NCBI GenBank assembly: GCA_963737545.1
Contig: CAVTTH010000005.1
Location: forward strand, 186,001-250,000
Reading direction: 5' to 3'
DNA: 64,000 nt
Origin: CAVTTH01 sp963737545
GTDB lineage: Bacteria > Verrucomicrobiota > Verrucomicrobiia > Chthoniobacterales > UBA10450
The position numbers were made by a program, and so were the translations under genes. Shown piece after piece: positions 60,987-64,000 of this stretch (positions are counted from its first letter, which is position 1; each line of letters opens with the position of its first letter). The notes under the pieces are model-generated. The model made no database searches and was not told the origin of the DNA. It worked only from the letters and a program-made list of their open reading frames with translations.

Positions 60987-63743
60987 ATGTCCCGCCATCT
61001 CGATAAAATCCTGGCTCACGCCGAGCGCGGTCTCATTTCGACACGGGAACGGCGGCCGACCGATGTCCTGCCGTTGTATAAGAAATTCCTTAAACTCGAG
61101 GAACATCGTCTCCGCCTGCGCCATCAAGCCGGCGGAGGTGGACGTGAAGTCTCGGTGCTTCGGGTGGAACTGGTCGATGTGCTATTGCAGCATGTCTTTT
61201 CCGCGGCGACGGCGTTTACGGAGAAACGAAGCGACGTGCGGAAGAGCCGGCTCGCCTTGATCGCTCTGGGAGGTTACGGCCGCGGTGAACTCAATCCTTT
61301 TAGCGACGTGGATGTCATGTTTCTGCACGATGCGGGCACAACCGACGATTCCAGCTACGTCGGACAAGTGGTGGAGCAGGTGCTTTACTTGCTTTGGGAC
61401 ATCGGATTCAAGGTCGGACACTCGACGCGATCAATCAAGGAAGCTGTGGCGCAAGCGAACCGCGACATGCTGACAAAGACAGCCATGCTCGAAGCGCGTC
61501 ACATTGCCGGCGACGCCAAACTGGTGTCGAAATTTCGATTGCAATTCCGGGCCAAATGCGTTCGCGGGCGTGAACGCGAATACATCGAGTTCCGAATGAA
61601 CGATCAGGCCGCGCGTCATGCGAAAAATCAGAGCAGCGTTTACATGCAGGAACCCGATGTGAAAAGAGGCTGCGGCGGTTTGCGCGATTATCAAAATCTC
61701 CTTTGGATGACCTATTTCAACGATGGCGCCTTGAGCACGAAACCACTCGTTGGGCGCGATTGGCTGAGCGAAGCGGAGCGGCGTGATCTCGATGAATCGT
61801 ATGATTTTCTGCTCCGCGTCCGGAACGATTTACATTACCTGACCGGACGCGCCAGCGATCTGCTGCACTTAAATGTGCAGGAGCGTCTGGCAACGCGACT
61901 GGGTTATCCGCAAGAGAACCCTCTCCAGCGCAGCGAGGCGTTCATGAAAGATTATTACGATCACACCCGGAACAGCTTTCGCATTACCGACCGAATCACG
62001 CAGCAATTTGCGAGCGGCGAATCTTCCGGAAGGCTCCGCGCACTTTTCAATTTTCTCCCCTTGCAAAAAGTGAGGGAGGAACACTTCGAGGGGTTTTTCA
62101 GCCGCCACGGCAAACTGTTCGCAGAAGAGAGCGATATTTTCGCGAAGGAACCGGAGCGGATGATGCGGGCTTTTCAACTCGCACAAGAGCGTAATCTCGA
62201 TATCAGCCCGGACCTGGCCGATCTTTTCACACGCGGTTTGCGCGCCGTCACCCGGACCTACCAGTACGCGAAAGGGCCTCGCGAAATCTTCAAAAAGATC
62301 CTGGAGAAAAAGGGCGAAGTCGGACGCACACTGCGACTGATGCACCAGGTCGATTTTCTCGGCCGTTACATTCCCGAATTCGGCCCGCTCACTTGTCTGG
62401 TTCAGCATGAATTTTTCCATCGCTACACAGCCGATGAGCACACATTGGTTTGCATCGAGAAGCTCGACGAATTGATGCGAACGGAAGATCCCAAGCTCAT
62501 CGCCTATCGCGATCTGCTCGAAAAATTGGCCGAGCCGCTCGTTCTTTACCTAGCCCTGCTCCTTCACGATACCGGCAAAGCCGTCGGTGCCCGGCCGCAC
62601 TCGGAGGCGAGTGCGGTTTTCGCTCAGCGCGCCGCCGCTCGCTTGCAACTTTCATCCGAGCAGCGCAAATCGCTCATCCTGCTCGTCGATCATCATCTGA
62701 CGCTTTCCAGTATCGCGCAGCAGCGCAACGTGGACGATCCGGAAACGGCGATCGAACTCGGCAAGATTGTTAAGGATCAGAAGAACCTGGACGCCCTCAT
62801 GCTTCTCACTCTGGCCGATGGGCAGGGAACAAGCGCGGATGCGTGGTCGGATTGGAAGGAGTCACTCGTCTGGCAGCTGTATCACGCAACCTCGCGCTAT
62901 CTCGCAGATCAAAAAACATTCTTCGAAGAAACGAAAATTCACCGGGAAACGTTGAACCGCGCTCTCCTCGAGAGACTCGGGCAGGAATATTCCGAAGAGA
63001 TCGACGCCCATTTTGAGTTCATGCCGGACAATTATTTTCACTCCTTCGAGGTCGATGACATCGCTTCCCATCTGCAATTGTTCCGAAAATTTTTCTCGAA
63101 CCTTTACAATCAAGACCAGCCCTCCCTGCTCCCAGCCATCAAGTGGGAGGCGTTTCCCAAGCAAGGCCATAGCATCGTGTCGTTTTGCACCTGGGATCGC
63201 CGGCAGCTGCTCGCCAAAATCGCCGGATCATTCTCGACCGTTCCCATCAACATCTTGAGCGCTGACATCTATACGCGCGGCGATCATTTGGTTCTGGACG
63301 TTTTTCGCGTGTGCGATGCGAAGGCGAAGGCGGTAACGGACCAGAGGAAGATGAGCCAAGTTGAAGAAACACTGCGCCGTTCCCTGGAAGATGAGCATTT
63401 TGATTTCCAGCCGTTGATTGAAAAAGCGCGCCGGACGGCGGGGAGCCCGATTCCGCGGGGGATCGATGTCGCCACGCAAATTACGGTCGATAACAAGATC
63501 CATCCTGCGTACACGCTCGTGCAGGTTCAAACGCCCGATCGTTTGGGACTACTTTACGATGTGCTCTCGTGTCTAGGCCGCGCCGGATTCTATATCGCGT
63601 TGTCCCGCATTAGTACCGAAAAAGGAGCCGCGATCGACACCTTCTATTTGGCCGACGCTCTCACGCGAAACAAGATTACGGATCCCCAGCGGATTGCTTC
63701 GCTCCAGAACGAATTGAAGCGGGCGATCCTTTCCGGGACTTGA
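60987..63743 (+). CDS. glnD: [Protein-PII] uridylyltransferase / uridylyl-removing enzyme
   Basis: The 918-residue protein has the nucleotidyltransferase motif ALGGYGRGELNPFSDVDVMFLHD. The GlnD central domain has KRGCGGLRDYQNLLW, an HD domain (LLLHDTGKAVG, ~525-535) and two C-terminal ACT domains (ILSADIYTRGDHLVLDVFRV; VQTPDRLGLLYDVLSCLGRAGFYIALSRIST). It uridylylates PII at low nitrogen. Downstream of the NtrC-type regulator by 70 bases. Confidence 0.95.
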   Translation: MSRHLDKILAHAERGLISTRERRPTDVLPLYKKFLKLEEHRLRLRHQAGGGGREVSVLRVELVDVLLQHVFSAATAFTEKRSDVRKSRLALIALGGYGRGELNPFSDVDVMFLHDAGTTDDSSYVGQVVEQVLYLLWDIGFKVGHSTRSIKEAVAQANRDMLTKTAMLEARHIAGDAKLVSKFRLQFRAKCVRGREREYIEFRMNDQAARHAKNQSSVYMQEPDVKRGCGGLRDYQNLLWMTYFNDGALSTKPLVGRDWLSEAERRDLDESYDFLLRVRNDLHYLTGRASDLLHLNVQERLATRLGYPQENPLQRSEAFMKDYYDHTRNSFRITDRITQQFASGESSGRLRALFNFLPLQKVREEHFEGFFSRHGKLFAEESDIFAKEPERMMRAFQLAQERNLDISPDLADLFTRGLRAVTRTYQYAKGPREIFKKILEKKGEVGRTLRLMHQVDFLGRYIPEFGPLTCLVQHEFFHRYTADEHTLVCIEKLDELMRTEDPKLIAYRDLLEKLAEPLVLYLALLLHDTGKAVGARPHSEASAVFAQRAAARLQLSSEQRKSLILLVDHHLTLSSIAQQRNVDDPETAIELGKIVKDQKNLDALMLLTLADGQGTSADAWSDWKESLVWQLYHATSRYLADQKTFFEETKIHRETLNRALLERLGQEYSEEIDAHFEFMPDNYFHSFEVDDIASHLQLFRKFFSNLYNQDQPSLLPAIKWEAFPKQGHSIVSFCTWDRRQLLAKIAGSFSTVPINILSADIYTRGDHLVLDVFRVCDAKAKAVTDQRKMSQVEETLRRSLEDEHFDFQPLIEKARRTAGSPIPRGIDVATQITVDNKIHPAYTLVQVQTPDRLGLLYDVLSCLGRAGFYIALSRISTEKGAAIDTFYLADALTRNKITDPQRIASLQNELKRAILSGT

Positions 63744-63780
63744 GTTCCCGCCTACTCTCCCGGACTCTTCAACCATCAAA

Positions 63781-64000
63781 TGAACGTCCTTATCCTCGCG
63801 GCCGGCTACGCCACCCGACTCTATCCGCTTACACTCGACAAAGCGAAGCCGCTTCTCGAAGTGGCGGGAAAGCCGATGATTGAATGGGTGATGGATAATC
63901 TGGCGCCTGTGCCCGATTTGGAAACGATCTATCTGGTCACGAACAACAAGTTTGCCCAATCATTTCAAGAATGGGCGGATCATTACAAGACGCGGCATCC
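63781..64000 (+). CDS. Sugar-1-phosphate nucleotidyltransferase (N-terminal part)
   Basis: Starts MNVLILAAGYATRLYPLTLDKAKPLLEVAGKPMIEWVMDNL, the G-x-G-T-R-L-x-P-L-T...K-P-L signature of sugar nucleotidyltransferases (e.g. glucose-1-phosphate thymidylyl- or mannose-1-phosphate guanylyltransferase). The frame runs off the right edge after ~73 residues. It is 37 bases after glnD. The substrate cannot be told from this part. Confidence 0.85.

Noticed and set aside
1..64000. Possible CRISPR arrays, tRNA and rRNA genes
   Set aside because: No regularly spaced repeats other than the 8-base tandem array, no cloverleaf-like sequences and no rRNA signature were seen in the gaps.

Overview
The window looks like chromosomal DNA of a GC-rich, Gram-negative bacterium. 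The best guess is a soil member of the Verrucomicrobiota (Chthoniobacter/Udaeobacter-like) or another PVC-group lineage. This is inferred from gene content and not proved: a PEP-CTERM protein, outer-membrane barrel proteins, a long cyanobacterial/plant-like IspH, zwf next to opcA, squalene synthase, many secreted orphan proteins, and few strong Shine-Dalgarno sequences. No rRNA, tRNA, CRISPR array, phage module or transposase was seen.

Layout. (1) 0-18.5 kb is an accessory-looking region. It holds a COG4705 membrane protein, an integron-cassette-like segment with two small membrane-protein genes and an attC-like site (1.7-2.7 kb), a MOSC protein, a tiny Gly-rich peptide gene, two outer-membrane proteins, a NodU-type carbamoyltransferase, an M13 metallopeptidase, an MBOAT/SGNH O-acetylation pair, a POT transporter, a possible nuclease and a secreted amidohydrolase. 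Nine of these genes are interrupted by apparent frameshifts, and copies of a GGTGGATCG/CGATCCACC palindromic repeat lie between them. (2) 18.5-33 kb is a mosaic of single enzymes and secreted proteins: MDR reductase, three methyltransferase/HD genes, an acyltransferase, an AI-2E transporter with a cyclic-nucleotide-binding partner, nitroreductase, DUF4189, ispH, L,D-transpeptidase and a lipid A-type acyltransferase. (3) 33-48.5 kb carries a low-molecular-weight phosphatase/serine hydroxymethyltransferase fusion, a toxin-antitoxin-like pair, a PEP-CTERM protein, zwf-opcA, a glycosyltransferase, a cNMP/DUF4388 regulator, yciA-like thioesterase-queA, a type 4 uracil-DNA glycosylase, squalene synthase with DUF362, and hemW. 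(4) 48.6-64 kb is core: uppP/uppS (undecaprenyl carrier), purA, gmd and a WecG-type glycosyltransferase, an RRM protein, infA, icd, pgi, then a nitrogen-control-like block (histidine kinase, NtrC-type regulator, glnD) and the start of a sugar nucleotidyltransferase.

Genes that plausibly work together: zwf, opcA, pgi and icd in NADPH and central carbon supply; uppS, uppP, gmd, WecG-type and GT4 genes in lipid-linked surface glycans; squalene synthase with ispH and uppS in isoprenoids; histidine kinase, sigma-54 activator and GlnD in nitrogen sensing. The points most worth a second look are the integron-like cassettes, the phosphatase-SHMT fusion, the small DAKGG peptide, and the sharp confinement of frameshifts to the first 18 kb.
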